DNA of 64,000 nucleotides from positions 186,001 through 250,000 of the forward strand of contig NZ_PHKV01000002.1 in assembly GCF_002846205.1 (NCBI RefSeq), in the 5' to 3' direction. Of the stretch, positions 1 to 8,697 are shown in pieces. The position numbers were made by a program, and so were the translations under genes. Each line of letters begins with the position of its first letter. Within the stretch, counting starts at the first letter, position 1. The stretch is from Xanthomonas prunicola. Lineage in GTDB: Bacteria; Pseudomonadota; Gammaproteobacteria; Xanthomonadales; Xanthomonadaceae. The notes beneath the pieces are model-generated. The model worked only from the letters and a program-made list of their open reading frames with translations, did no database searches and was not told the DNA's origin.

Positions 1-1
1 T

Positions 2-469
2 GCCGCCTATGCCCGGGAACTGGCCCCAGCTGCACACGCGTTCCCACCGTTCAATCTGCTGCTGTGCGATGCCGAGCGGTGCGAGCACCTCAGCAATCAC
101 CCGCCACTGGCCCGCGCTCTGGCTCCCGGCATCCACGGCATGTCCAACGGCCCACTGGACGCGCCCTGGCCCAAGACCGCTGCGCTGACTGCGGCCCTGC
201 ACGAGTGGTGCGCCGCAGGCGCCGAAGAGCTGCACCCCCTGTGGACCGCCTTGGCCAGCCCGACCGTCGCTCCCGACGACGCCCTGCCTGACACCGGCGT
301 GGACCAGGCCACCGAACGCCTGCTCTCGGCCGCCTTCATCACCGGCGCCAGCTATGGAACCCGCGCCAGCACCATCGTCGCGGTGGACCACCGGGGCAGC
401 GGCTTCATCCACGAACGCCGCTTCGGACCGAACGGGATCTTCCAGGGCGAGACACGGCTGGACATTTAG
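2..469 (+). CDS. NRDE / TANGO2-family protein (C-terminal part)
   Basis: The reading frame is already open at the window edge, so the N-terminus is missing; 155 residues remain. Visible family marks are FNLLLCD near the start, the GIHGMSNGPLD block followed by APWPK, and a C-terminal YGTRAST segment leading to an ERRFGPNG-type end. NRDE (TANGO2) proteins are found across bacteria and eukaryotes; the eukaryotic member is linked to Golgi organisation and haem or lipid handling, and the bacterial role is not established. It is followed by the 197-bp repeat array rather than by another gene, so it is probably the last gene of its transcript. Confidence 0.8.
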   Translation, partial: AAYARELAPAAHAFPPFNLLLCDAERCEHLSNHPPLARALAPGIHGMSNGPLDAPWPKTAALTAALHEWCAAGAEELHPLWTALASPTVAPDDALPDTGVDQATERLLSAAFITGASYGTRASTIVAVDHRGSGFIHERRFGPNGIFQGETRLDI

Positions 470-529
470 GAAGACCGGAACTGCGTGGCGGGACGACGAG
501 GCCAGAGACACCGGGCCAGGCCCGCGCAT

Positions 530-1669
530 TGATCCCCGTAAGCGGGGAGGATGCAGACCGCCTCGCTCTCCTTACTCCCGCCTGCGGGAGAAGGTGGCGC
601 GCAGCGCCGGATGAGGGAATCCGCCACGCATCCCCGCGCTGCCCCCATCCGCCCTTCGGGCACCTTCCCCCGCAGGCGGTGGAAGGCACATCTCTCCGGA
701 ACTCCAGGGTTCCGGGACGATGCCCCTTATCCCGCAAGCGGAGAGGATGCAGACTGCCTCGCTCTCCTTCTCCCGCCTGGGGGAGAAGGTGGCGCGCAGC
801 ACCGGATGAGGGAATCCGCCACACATCCCCGCGCTGCCCCCATCCGCCCTTCGGGCACCTTCCCCCGCAAGCGGTGGAAGGCACATCCCTCCGGAACTCC
901 AGGATTCCGGGACGATCCCCCTTATCCCCCAAGCGGGAGAATGCAGACCGCCTCGCTCTCCTTCTCCCGCCTGCGGGAGAAAGGTGGCGCGCAGCGCCGG
1001 ATGAGGGGGAATCCGCCACGCATCTCCGCACTGCCCCCATCCGCCCTTCGGGCACCTTCCCCCGCAAGCGGTGGAAGGCACATCCCTCCGGAACTCCAGG
1101 ATTCCGGGACGATCCCCCTTATCCCCCAAGCGGGAGAATGCAGACCGCCTCGCTCTCCTTCTCCCGCCTGCGGGAGAAAGGTGGCGCGCAGCGCCGGATG
1201 AGGGGGAATCCGCCACGCATCTCCGCACTGCCCCCATCCGCCCTTCGGGCACCTTCCCCCGCAAGCGGTGGAAGGCACATCCCTCCGGAACTCCAGGATT
1301 CCGGGACGATCCCCCTTATCCCCCAAGCGGGAGAATGCAGACCGCCTCGCTCTCCTTCTCCCGCCTGCGGGAGAAAGGTGGCGCGCAGCGCCGGATGAGG
1401 GGGAATCCGCCACGCATCTCCGCACTGCCCCCATCCGCCCTTCGGGCACCTTCCCCCGCAAGCGGTGGAAGGCACATCCCTCCGGAACTCCAGGATTCCG
1501 GGACGATCCCCCTTATCCCCCAAGCGGGAGAATGCAGACCGCCTCGCTCTCCTTCTCCCGCCTGCGGGAGAAAGGTGGCGCGCAGCGCCGGATGAGGGGG
1601 AATCCGCCACGCATCTCCGCACTGCCCCCATCCGCCCTTCGGGCACCTTCCCCCGCAAGCGGTGGAAGG
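530..1669. repeat. Tandem array of a ~197-bp structured repeat (about 5.7 copies)
   Basis: Units aligned on the word ATGCAGACCGCC begin at 551, 747, 941, 1138, 1335 and 1532, giving periods of 196, 194, 197, 197 and 197. The first two units are diverged; those from 941 on look identical by eye, so the recent expansion is at the right-hand side. Each unit holds three hairpins: TTCTCCCGC/GCGGGAGAA, GCCC/GGGC around TTC, and CCGGAA/TTCCGG. Open frames run through the array on both strands in several frames, but they only reflect GC-rich periodic DNA. I read it as a locally amplified REP/BIME-like intergenic element, not as coding sequence. Confidence 0.9.
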
Positions 1670-1845
1670 AAGATATCTCTGCAAACCGACGCTCCAGCAA
1701 GGCCAGGTGCAAGCCCCCTTGAGTCAAGGGGCGCGGCGGCGACTGCGGGGGGTCTGGCATGCCCGGAGAGGGGCCCGCGTTTTGTATCGCCGAAGGCGGT
1801 ACGAAGCATGGGAGCCTTCGAGAAAGGCGAACGCCAGAAAAGAAG
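1670..1845. other. Spacer between repeat array and rnpB
   Basis: No gene is seen. On the minus strand, just past the 3' end of the RNase P RNA, there is a T-rich stretch (near 1837-1845) and a small GCCTT/AAGGC stem (near 1820-1834), which may serve in 3'-end formation; this is weak. Confidence 0.4.
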
Positions 1846-2281
1846 GTGGCGGAGCCGGCCGATAAGCCGGGTTCTGTCGTGGACAGTCATTCGTCTAGGC
1901 GCTACGTCACCGCAGCGCTCAAGCAACCTACCCGGATCCAGCGCGGGCCACGCCAATGGATCCCTATTTGGTCTTGCTCCAGGTGGGGTTTGCCGTGCCG
2001 GTCCGTTACCGGACTCGCGGTGCGCTCTTACCGCACCATTTCACCCTTACCGGCCCCTCGCCACCCCTCTGCGGCCTCCGAACGCGCTTGGCTGCGATGC
2101 TGAGCATCGCCGACACGTTTCAGTGGCGGCAGAGGGGTGACGAGGGACGTAGGCGGTATCTTTCTGTTGCACTTTCCGTCGGCTTGCGCCGCCCAGGCGT
2201 TACCTGGCACCTTGCCCTATGGAGCCCGGACTTTCCTCGGCACTCTTGCGAGTGACGCGACTGTCTGGCCGACTCCGCCGG
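1846..2281 (-). ncRNA. rnpB: RNase P RNA, bacterial class A
   Basis: This is the catalytic RNA of RNase P, which trims the 5' leader of tRNA precursors. On the minus strand the sequence shows the universal elements in order: GGCGGAGTCGGCC as the 5' strand of P1, CCAGACAG, GAGGAAAGTCCGGGCTCC (about 2221-2240), the GGTAAGGGTGAAA and GGTAAGAGCGCACCGC segments, and ACAGAACCCGGCTTATCGG near the 3' end. The 3' GGCTCCGCC pairs with the 5' GGCGGAGTC, which fixes both ends to within a few bases. At about 436 nt it is longer than the E. coli RNA, mainly through an extended GC-rich helix (about 2063-2145). The promoter lies inside the end of the upstream coding gene. Confidence 0.95.
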
Positions 2282-2286
2282 GGCGA

Positions 2287-2292
2287 ACTATA
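2287..2292 (-). promoter_or_regulatory. Candidate -10 box of rnpB
   Basis: Minus-strand TATAGT sits 6-7 bases before the expected 5' end of RNase P RNA. No good -35 hexamer is seen at 17 bases. The box lies just beyond the stop codon of the neighbouring gene. Confidence 0.5.
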
Positions 2293-2294
2293 CG

Positions 2295-3011
2295 CTATTG
2301 CCAGACAACGCCCCGCCCATCGCTGTCTTCGGCGTACAGCACAACACGTTCGAACTGATGCGCGAACGACCATCCCGCCGCCTCGGCTGGCACCGCGAGC
2401 TGCGCGTGCGAAGGTGCCATCGGGCAATAAATCAGCAGCGCGACGGCATCTGCATGCGCGCGATATCCCTCGATCTTCGTGTGCTTTTGCAGAATGCATG
2501 TCGACACCTGCGACTTGGTGAGTGCGGGCACTTCAAAGACGCCGCCTCCGAACACGTCCGCTTGAGTAGCTGACCAAAGTTGCACATGTGTCAAGAATGC
2601 GGGGAGCCCTTTCCTGATGGCCTGATTGCCTTCGATCAGTCTCGACTTCTCGGGCAACAGATGCTCGACCTGTTCAATTGCGTCTGGAAGCTTGGGGAGC
2701 GGCTGATCGGTAAAACCAAGACTGATCTGTACGCCAGGCAGACGCTGCGCCAATCGCGGCTTCAGCGACGCTAGTAATTTTTCACGCGCCTTAACGCGCG
2801 CTTTTCCATCCGGTCGCAGAAGTTGGGTGATCTCGACGGCATAAGTTGAGCCATCCGCAATGCGAAAACGGATGTCGGCTGCAGGCTCCTTGGGCTGTTC
2901 TATCTCACCGATCTGCGGCGGAAATGCATGCGGCCAGCTCGTCAAGACGCACTTGAACTGACGCAACTCCAGCGCCTTCTTCTTTTCCTCGGCAGTCGTT
3001 GTATCAGCCAT
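2295..3011 (-). CDS. Protein of unknown function downstream of rsmI
   Basis: A 238-residue protein that I cannot assign to a family. It starts with a charged helix (ADTTTAEEKKKALELRQF), followed by a mixed alpha/beta sequence; DIRFRIADGSTYAVEITQLL resembles a small beta-sheet core of the kind seen in nuclease-like folds, but no catalytic motif can be defended. There is no signal peptide or membrane segment. The start ATG at 3011 overlaps the rsmI stop (ATGGCTGA), which argues for translational coupling; a longer frame begins inside rsmI. GC content looks lower than in its neighbours (about 57% in one line counted by hand), so it may be acquired. Its last codons run into the rnpB promoter. Confidence 0.7.
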   Translation of the reverse strand: MADTTTAEEKKKALELRQFKCVLTSWPHAFPPQIGEIEQPKEPAADIRFRIADGSTYAVEITQLLRPDGKARVKAREKLLASLKPRLAQRLPGVQISLGFTDQPLPKLPDAIEQVEHLLPEKSRLIEGNQAIRKGLPAFLTHVQLWSATQADVFGGGVFEVPALTKSQVSTCILQKHTKIEGYRAHADAVALLIYCPMAPSHAQLAVPAEAAGWSFAHQFERVVLYAEDSDGRGVVWQ

Positions 3012-3831
3012 TACCGCCATACAACGCCTTGCGCGGCGCACCAGTCAGCTCGGCAGCCAGCTTGGCGGCGGTGGATGGCGGCAGGTGTTCGGCGAGCTTG
3101 GCGTAGACGCGGCGGCCTTCGGCGAGCTGGCCTTCGGCGGCGTCGGCTGCGCCCTGCACCATCACCACGAATTCGCCCTTGCGCTGGTTGTCGTCGGCTT
3201 CGACCTGGGCCTGCAGCTCGGCCAGGCTGCCGTCGAGTACGGTTTCGAACAACTTGGTCAGCTCGCGGGCGATCACTGCCGGGCGCTCGTCGCCGAAGGC
3301 AAAGCGCAGGTCGGCCAGCGATTCGACAATACGGTGCGAGGATTCGTAGAACACCAGGGTGCGGGTCTCGCCAGCCAGCCGTGCCAGGCGCTCGCGGCGG
3401 GCCGCGCTCTTGGCCGGCAGAAACCCTTCGAAGCCGAAGCGGTCGCTCGGCAGGCCGGCGACACTGAGCGCGGCGATCGCTGCGCAGGCGCCTGGCACCG
3501 GGCTGACCTTGATGCCGGCGGCACGGGCGGCACGCACCAGCTTGAAACCCGGATCGCTGACCAACGGGGTGCCGGCGTCGCTGACGATGGCCAGCGATTC
3601 GCCCTCGCGCAGGCGCGCCACGATGCGTTCGGACATGGCCTCTTCGTTATGGTCGTGCAGGGCAAGCAGCGGGCGGTCGATGCCGAAATGACTCAGCAAC
3701 TGGCGGGTATGGCGGGTGTCTTCGGCGCAGATTGCGGCCACGCCGCGCAACACCTCCTGCGCGCGCGGCGACAGGTCGGCCAGGTTGCCGATCGGCGTGG
3801 CGACCACGTGCAGGGTTCCAGGGGACGTCAT
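3004..3831 (-). CDS. rsmI: 16S rRNA (cytidine(1402)-2'-O)-methyltransferase RsmI
   Basis: SAM-dependent tetrapyrrole-methylase-fold enzyme that methylates the ribose of C1402 in the decoding centre of the 30S subunit. The 275 residues include the N-terminal VVATPIGNLADLSPRAQEVL, the EDTRHTRQLL block, IVSDAGTPLVSDPG, PGACAAIAAL with the GFLP segment after it, and TLVFYESSHR, all diagnostic of RsmI. The ATG at 3831 is chosen because the product then begins a few residues before the first beta strand, as in homologues. The gene is divergent from lpoA, the arrangement found in many gammaproteobacteria (yraL/yraM). Confidence 0.95.
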   Translation of the reverse strand: MTSPGTLHVVATPIGNLADLSPRAQEVLRGVAAICAEDTRHTRQLLSHFGIDRPLLALHDHNEEAMSERIVARLREGESLAIVSDAGTPLVSDPGFKLVRAARAAGIKVSPVPGACAAIAALSVAGLPSDRFGFEGFLPAKSAARRERLARLAGETRTLVFYESSHRIVESLADLRFAFGDERPAVIARELTKLFETVLDGSLAELQAQVEADDNQRKGEFVVMVQGAADAAEGQLAEGRRVYAKLAEHLPPSTAAKLAAELTGAPRKALYGGNG

Positions 3832-3912
3832 CAGCGGTTTTCCGGGGGCAAAGGGTAGAATCGTAGCGTTTTTAACGGTCCGCCCCGGCGGCCCCTGTCC
3901 AATGGATCTGAA

Positions 3913-5643
3913 ATGAACAAGCGTGTTGCAAGGATCTCCGCCCTTTCGCTGATGGTGATGCTGGCCGCCGGTTGCGCCACCAGCAGCGTCACGCCGACCG
4001 CCTCGCCGACGCAGAGCGCGGCGCTGGCGTTGCTGGACCAGGGCAAGCCGCGCGAAGCCGCGCAGCAGCTGGAAGCCGAAGCCGCCAGTGCCGGCGGTGC
4101 GCAGCGCAGCCGGTTGCTGGCTGCAGCCGCGTTCGGTTGGCATGACGCCGGCGACGATGCGCGTGCCCGCACATTGCTGGCGCAGGTCAACGCGCGCCAA
4201 CTGAGCGGCGAGGAGCGCGCCCGCTTCGGGCTGCTCACCGGCGAGTTGGCGGTGATCGACAAGCAGGGCGCGCAGGCATTGCAAGCCCTGGGCGACAGCC
4301 CGCAGGGACTGACCCAGCCGCTGCAGACGCGTTGGTTTGTGGCACGTGCCGCCGCACTGGAAGCCACCGGCGACCTGTTCGGCGCCGCCGCCGACCGCGC
4401 GCGCGCCGATGCCAGCCTGACCGGCACTGCGCGCAGCGAAAACCAGCGCGCGATCGTGCGCCTGCTCGCCGCCCTCGACGACGCCACCCTCAAGGGCCGC
4501 ACCGCGGCACTGCCGGCCGGCGACCCGCTGTACAACTTCGCCGGCCGCGCACTGATCAGTCGCGGTCTGGGGCTGCCGCGCGCGTTCGAGCGCGATGCGC
4601 AGTGGGGCTTTGACACCAGCAAGCGCCCACCGGCCGAGCGCGACGGCTACCGTCCGCCGATGAAACTGGGGGTGCTGTTGCCGATCACCGGCAACCTGGC
4701 CACCGCCGCCGCGCCGGTGCGCGATGGCCTGCTGGCCGGCTACTACGCTGAAACCCGCCGCCGCCCGGAAGTGCAGTTCTTCGATACCGCCGGCACCGCC
4801 GCCGGTGCCAACGCCGCCTACGACAAGGCAGTGAGCGCCGGGGTGGATTACGTCGTCGGCCCGTTGGGGCGCGACGAAGTCAGCGCATTGTTCGCGCGCG
4901 GCCAGCCGGCAGTGCCGGTGCTCGCGCTCAACCGCCCCACCGACAACAAGGCACCGCCTAGCGGCAGTGCCGGGTTCTCGCTGGCGCCCGAAGACGACGG
5001 CATCATGGCCGCCGAATATCTGCTCTCGCGCGAACGCCGCAATGTGCTGATCGTCGGCACCAGCGACGACAACGGCAAGCGCACCATCAAGGCCTTCCGC
5101 GACCGTTTCACCGAACGTGGCGGCACCGTCGCCGGCAGTCTCAGCGTGGCCGATGCGCCGGGCGACATCGGTGCGCAGCTGCGCAACTACGGCACTGCCG
5201 ATGCGGTGTTCCTGGCAGTGCGCGGCAACACCGCGCGCGCGCTGGCGCCGCAGCTGGCACTGGCCGGATTCGCCGGCAAATCGCGCGTGGGCACGTCGCA
5301 GTTGGTGGCCGGCACCGGCAAGGTCGAAGACGATCTGGCGCTGGATGGCATCGTCTACCCGAGCGAAACCTGGACCGCCCTGGGCGTGTCCGGCCTGCCG
5401 GCAGTGAGCCAGGTGGCCAGCACCCTGCCCAGCGCGCGCGGCCCGGCCGCCCGCCTGTTCGCGTTCGGCTACGACGCCTGGAAGATCACTGCGTACCTGG
5501 AAAAACTCGCCACCGGCACCGATGGCGGCCTGCGTGGCGCCACCGGCACCTTGCATCTGGACGGCTTCGGCAATGTGCTGCGCACGCCGGCCTGGTCCAC
5601 CTTCAACGGTGGCCGCCCGGTGCCGATCGCCGACGGCCGCTAA
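3913..5643 (+). CDS. lpoA: Penicillin-binding protein activator LpoA (lipoprotein)
   Basis: Outer-membrane lipoprotein that reaches through the periplasm and stimulates PBP1A in peptidoglycan synthesis. The 576 residues start with a lipoprotein signal (MLAAGC, acylated Cys21), then an Ala-rich TPR-like helical N-domain (to about residue 235), then a periplasmic-binding-protein-like C-domain beginning at [19 protein letters not shown] and including [21 protein letters not shown] and [10 protein letters not shown]. It is divergent from rsmI and followed four bases later by yraN, the standard order. Confidence 0.9.
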   Translation: MNKRVARISALSLMVMLAAGCATSSVTPTASPTQSAALALLDQGKPREAAQQLEAEAASAGGAQRSRLLAAAAFGWHDAGDDARARTLLAQVNARQLSGEERARFGLLTGELAVIDKQGAQALQALGDSPQGLTQPLQTRWFVARAAALEATGDLFGAAADRARADASLTGTARSENQRAIVRLLAALDDATLKGRTAALPAGDPLYNFAGRALISRGLGLPRAFERDAQWGFDTSKRPPAERDGYRPPMKLGVLLPITGNLATAAAPVRDGLLAGYYAETRRRPEVQFFDTAGTAAGANAAYDKAVSAGVDYVVGPLGRDEVSALFARGQPAVPVLALNRPTDNKAPPSGSAGFSLAPEDDGIMAAEYLLSRERRNVLIVGTSDDNGKRTIKAFRDRFTERGGTVAGSLSVADAPGDIGAQLRNYGTADAVFLAVRGNTARALAPQLALAGFAGKSRVGTSQLVAGTGKVEDDLALDGIVYPSETWTALGVSGLPAVSQVASTLPSARGPAARLFAFGYDAWKITAYLEKLATGTDGGLRGATGTLHLDGFGNVLRTPAWSTFNGGRPVPIADGR

Positions 5644-5647
5644 GGCC

Positions 5648-6016
5648 ATGCCGGCGGCGCGTCAGCAGCGCGGTGCGGCGGTCGAAGCGGCCGCACGCGC
5701 ACTGCTGGAGCAGGCCGGGCTGCGGCTGGTGGTCGGCAATGCCAACTACCGCGGCGGCGAACTCGATCTGGTGATGCGCGATGGGCAATCGCTGGTGTTT
5801 GTGGAAGTGCGCTACCGTCGCGACGATCGCTTCGGCGGCGGCGCGGCATCGGTGGACTGGCGCAAGCGCCGCAAGCTGGTGCTGGCTGCGCAGCTGTTCC
5901 TTGGCGCTCACCCCGCACTGGCGGCGCTGCCCTGCCGCTTCGATGTGGTCGATGCCAGCGGCGAACCGCCGCTATTGAACTGGATCCGCGACGCGTTCCG
6001 CGCCGACGATTGCTGA
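5648..6016 (+). CDS. yraN: UPF0102 (YraN) nuclease-fold protein
   Basis: A small (122-residue) protein with the restriction-endonuclease-like core [22 protein letters not shown], in which the acidic residues and the E-V-R/K strand correspond to a PD-(D/E)XK site. The biochemical role of YraN is not established; linkage to DNA uptake or repair has been suggested for the family. It follows lpoA by four bases and is surely co-transcribed. The ATG at 5648 gives the expected family length. Confidence 0.9.
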   Translation: MPAARQQRGAAVEAAARALLEQAGLRLVVGNANYRGGELDLVMRDGQSLVFVEVRYRRDDRFGGGAASVDWRKRRKLVLAAQLFLGAHPALAALPCRFDVVDASGEPPLLNWIRDAFRADDC

Positions 6017-6045
6017 CCGCCACCGACGCGCATACCGACGTTCCG

Positions 6046-6585
6046 ATGCCAACCATCATGACCCATGCTGCGGTGCCATTGGCGCTCTGGTGCGCCAGTG
6101 AACGCGGCCGCATCTCGCCGCGCCTGCTGGCCGCCGGCGTCGTGGCGGCGATGCTGCCGGATGCCGATGTGCTGGCATTCGCGCTGCATATTCCCTACGC
6201 AGATGGGTTCGGCCATCGCGGCGCCAGCCACTCGCTGGTGTTCGCTGCGTTGATGGCGGTGCTCGGCGTTGCAGCACATCGCTTGTTGCGAGCGGATGCC
6301 ATGCAGGCAGCCGTGTTTTTGTTCGTCTGCGCCGCATCGCATCCGCTGCTGGATGCGATGACCTCCGGCGGCCTGGGCGTTGCGCTGGGCTGGCCATGGA
6401 GCCAGACGCGTTGGTTCGCACCCTGGCGGCCGATTCGGGTGTCGCCGTTCGCTACCAGCTTCTTCAATGCGCGCGGCCTGACCACGTTGCTCTCCGAGCT
6501 ACGCTGGGTCTGGTTGCCGCTCACCGTCGCCGTGCTGGGGTGGAAATGCATCCAGCGCGCGACACCACAGGATCGCGTGTCATGA
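6046..6585 (+). CDS. Membrane-bound metal-dependent hydrolase, YdjM/YbcI family
   Basis: A 179-residue inner-membrane protein with about four hydrophobic segments. Family marks are the start MPTIMTHAAVPLAL, DADVLAF and the HRGASHSLVFAAL block, whose Asp and His residues are the proposed metal ligands, and a later ASHPLLDAMTSGG. YdjM-type proteins have an unresolved substrate; some are LexA-regulated. Starting at 6046 matches family N-termini (MPTIITHAAVP type); the ATG at 6058 is an alternative. Its stop shares ATGA with the next gene. Confidence 0.82.
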   Translation: MPTIMTHAAVPLALWCASERGRISPRLLAAGVVAAMLPDADVLAFALHIPYADGFGHRGASHSLVFAALMAVLGVAAHRLLRADAMQAAVFLFVCAASHPLLDAMTSGGLGVALGWPWSQTRWFAPWRPIRVSPFATSFFNARGLTTLLSELRWVWLPLTVAVLGWKCIQRATPQDRVS

Positions 6586-7967
6586 CCGATGGACTTCCCA
6601 CCGCACTTGCCGAACTGCTGGCCGCGCGCCTCGGTGCCGATGGCTGGTTGACCGGCGACGATGCGCGTCGCCGCTATGGCGAAGACGATTCGCGCCGCTG
6701 GGCACTGCCTGCTGCCGTCGCCTTGCCGCGCGACACCGATGACGTCGTGGCGATCATGCAGGCGTGCCGTGCGCACGGCGTGCCACTCGTGGCACGCGGC
6801 GCCGGCACCGGTACCACCGGCGCGGCAGTGCCGTTTTCCGGCGGCGTGGTGGTGTCGATGGCGCGCATGAATCGCCTCATTGCGCTGCGACCGGAAGACC
6901 GCTGCGCGGTGGTGCAACCCGGCCTGCTCAATGGCGACCTGCAACAGGCGCTGCAGCCGCATGGATTGTTTTGGCCGCCGGATCCGTCCAGCGCGGAGAT
7001 CTGCAGTATCGGCGGTAATTTATCCACCAATGCCGGCGGCCCGCGCGCGGTGAAGTACGGTGCGACCCGCGACAACGTGCTCGGTCTGGTTGCGGTGACC
7101 GGCACCGGCGACGTGATCCGCTGTGGCGGCGCATACACCAAAAATTCCACCGGCTACGACCTCACGCATCTGCTGGTCGGCAGCGAAGGCACCCTCGCGA
7201 TCATCGTCGAGGCAACCTTGAAACTGACCCCGCGCGCGATCGCGCAGGCCGGTCTGCGCGCGCTATACCGCGATGCGTCCAGCGCTGCGGCCGCGGTGTC
7301 GCGGCTGATGGCGCAACCGACCACGCCGGCCATGCTGGAATTCATGGATGCCAGCGCGATTGCACTCCTGCGCCGCAATGGCAGCGATGTGCCCGACGCC
7401 GGCGCCATGTTGTTGATCGAAGCCGACGGCGATCACGACACCTTGCCGTACGCATTGCAGGCCCTACACGACGCCGCAGATGGCGAGGGCGTGCTGAGCC
7501 TGGACGTGGCCGCCGATGGCAGCGCGCGCGATAAGTTGTGGGCCGCGCGCCGCGCCCTGTCGCCGGCCTTGCGCACCATCAAGCCGGGCAAGATCAACGA
7601 AGACGTGGTGGTGCCGGTGTCGCGCATTCCCGAACTGGTGTCCGGCGTGGAAGCGCTCGCTGTGGAGTTCGCACTGCCCATCGTCGCCTTCGGCCACGCC
7701 GGCAACGGCAACCTGCACGTCAACATCATGTACGACCCGGCCGATGCCGACGAAGACGCGCGTGCGCATGCCGCGCTACCACGCCTGTTTACGCTGGTGC
7801 TGGCGTTGGAAGGCACGCTCTCCGGCGAACACGGCATCGGCGTGGCCAAACGCGATTTCATGGCACAGGCGTTCAGCGCACCGACGCTGGCTGCCATGCG
7901 GGCGATCAAGGCCGCACTGGACCCGGATGGCATCTTGAATCCGGGCAAGGTATTGCCGCCTGCCTAG
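6582..7967 (+). CDS. FAD-binding oxidoreductase, GlcD / D-lactate dehydrogenase type
   Basis: A 461-residue flavoenzyme of the VAO/PCMH fold that probably oxidises a 2-hydroxy acid such as D-lactate or glycolate. The FAD domain shows PLVARGAGTGTTGAAVP, the DPSSAEICSIGGNLSTNAGGPRAVKYG stretch (the family signature region) and TGYDLTHLLVGSEGTLAII. The FAD-oxidase C-terminal domain ends with FGHAGNGNLHVNI, LEGTLSGEHGIG and LDPDGILNPGK. The ATG at 6582 overlaps the preceding stop by ATGA. Substrate cannot be told from sequence alone. The gene is convergent with kdpE, 13 bases away. Confidence 0.88.
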   Translation: MTDGLPTALAELLAARLGADGWLTGDDARRRYGEDDSRRWALPAAVALPRDTDDVVAIMQACRAHGVPLVARGAGTGTTGAAVPFSGGVVVSMARMNRLIALRPEDRCAVVQPGLLNGDLQQALQPHGLFWPPDPSSAEICSIGGNLSTNAGGPRAVKYGATRDNVLGLVAVTGTGDVIRCGGAYTKNSTGYDLTHLLVGSEGTLAIIVEATLKLTPRAIAQAGLRALYRDASSAAAAVSRLMAQPTTPAMLEFMDASAIALLRRNGSDVPDAGAMLLIEADGDHDTLPYALQALHDAADGEGVLSLDVAADGSARDKLWAARRALSPALRTIKPGKINEDVVVPVSRIPELVSGVEALAVEFALPIVAFGHAGNGNLHVNIMYDPADADEDARAHAALPRLFTLVLALEGTLSGEHGIGVAKRDFMAQAFSAPTLAAMRAIKAALDPDGILNPGKVLPPA

Positions 7968-7980
7968 CGACGGTCTGGGC

Positions 7981-8697
7981 TCAGCGCGTCACGCCGATAA
8001 AGCGCAACCCCACGCCCGGTTCGGTGACGATGTAATGCGGATTAGCGGCGTCGTCCTGCAGTTTCTGGCGCAGTTTGCCGACCAGGATGCGCAGGTAGTG
8101 GGTGTCTTCTTCGTGAGTGGGGCCCCACACTTCGCGCAGCAGCTGCGGTTGGGTGACCACGCGGCCGGCATGCTTGAGCAGCAGTGCGAGCAAGGCGTAT
8201 TCCTTGCGGCTCAGCGGCACGGCTTCGCCGTTGAGGGTGACTTCGCGCAGGCCCAGATGGATATGCAGGCGACCGTCGTCGAAGACGCTCTCTTCCACCG
8301 TGCTGCCGGCGCCGGCATGACGCAGCAGCGAGCGGATGCGGGCCATCAATTCCTGCACGCCGAAGGGTTTGGTGACGTAGTCGTTGGCACCGGCATCGAG
8401 CGCGGCGACCTTTTCGATTTCGCCGGCACGCACGGTGAGCATGATCACCGGCACGTTGGACCACTGACGGATCTCGCGCAGTACTTCGTGGCCGTCGCGA
8501 TCGGGCAGGCCGATGTCCAGCACCACCAGTTCGGCGCCCTGCCCGGCCAGCACGGCCAGGCCCTCTTCGGCGGTGCCGGCCTGCAGCACGCGGTAGCCCT
8601 GTGCACGCAGGCTGATGTCGAGAAAACGGCGGATCTGCGGCTCGTCGTCGACGATCAGCACACGGGCGGGCGGGATGGCAGTGAGGTCAGTCGGCAT
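7981..8697 (-). CDS. kdpE: Response regulator KdpE
   Basis: OmpR/PhoB-type transcription factor that activates kdpFABC when phosphorylated by KdpD under potassium limitation or osmotic stress. The 238 residues carry an N-terminal receiver domain (acidic pair D17-D18, phospho-acceptor D61 in LDIGLPDRDG, the VTKPFG lysine) and a C-terminal winged helix. The start at 8697 (MPTDLTAIP) overlaps the end of kdpD by 11 bases. Upstream frame extension was rejected because it reads into kdpD. Confidence 0.95.
   Translation of the reverse strand: MPTDLTAIPPARVLIVDDEPQIRRFLDISLRAQGYRVLQAGTAEEGLAVLAGQGAELVVLDIGLPDRDGHEVLREIRQWSNVPVIMLTVRAGEIEKVAALDAGANDYVTKPFGVQELMARIRSLLRHAGAGSTVEESVFDDGRLHIHLGLREVTLNGEAVPLSRKEYALLALLLKHAGRVVTQPQLLREVWGPTHEEDTHYLRILVGKLRQKLQDDAANPHYIVTEPGVGLRFIGVTR

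Noticed and set aside
530..1669. CRISPR array
   Set aside because: Repeats are ~197 bp, directly adjacent and without unique spacers.
530..2140. Long open frames on both strands across the 197-bp repeats
   Set aside because: They shift with repeat period, have no ribosome-binding site or known homology, and reflect GC-rich periodic DNA; the right end also covers rnpB.
3831..4622. 263-codon frame opposite lpoA
   Set aside because: Antisense shadow of lpoA; Ser/Ala/Arg-rich.
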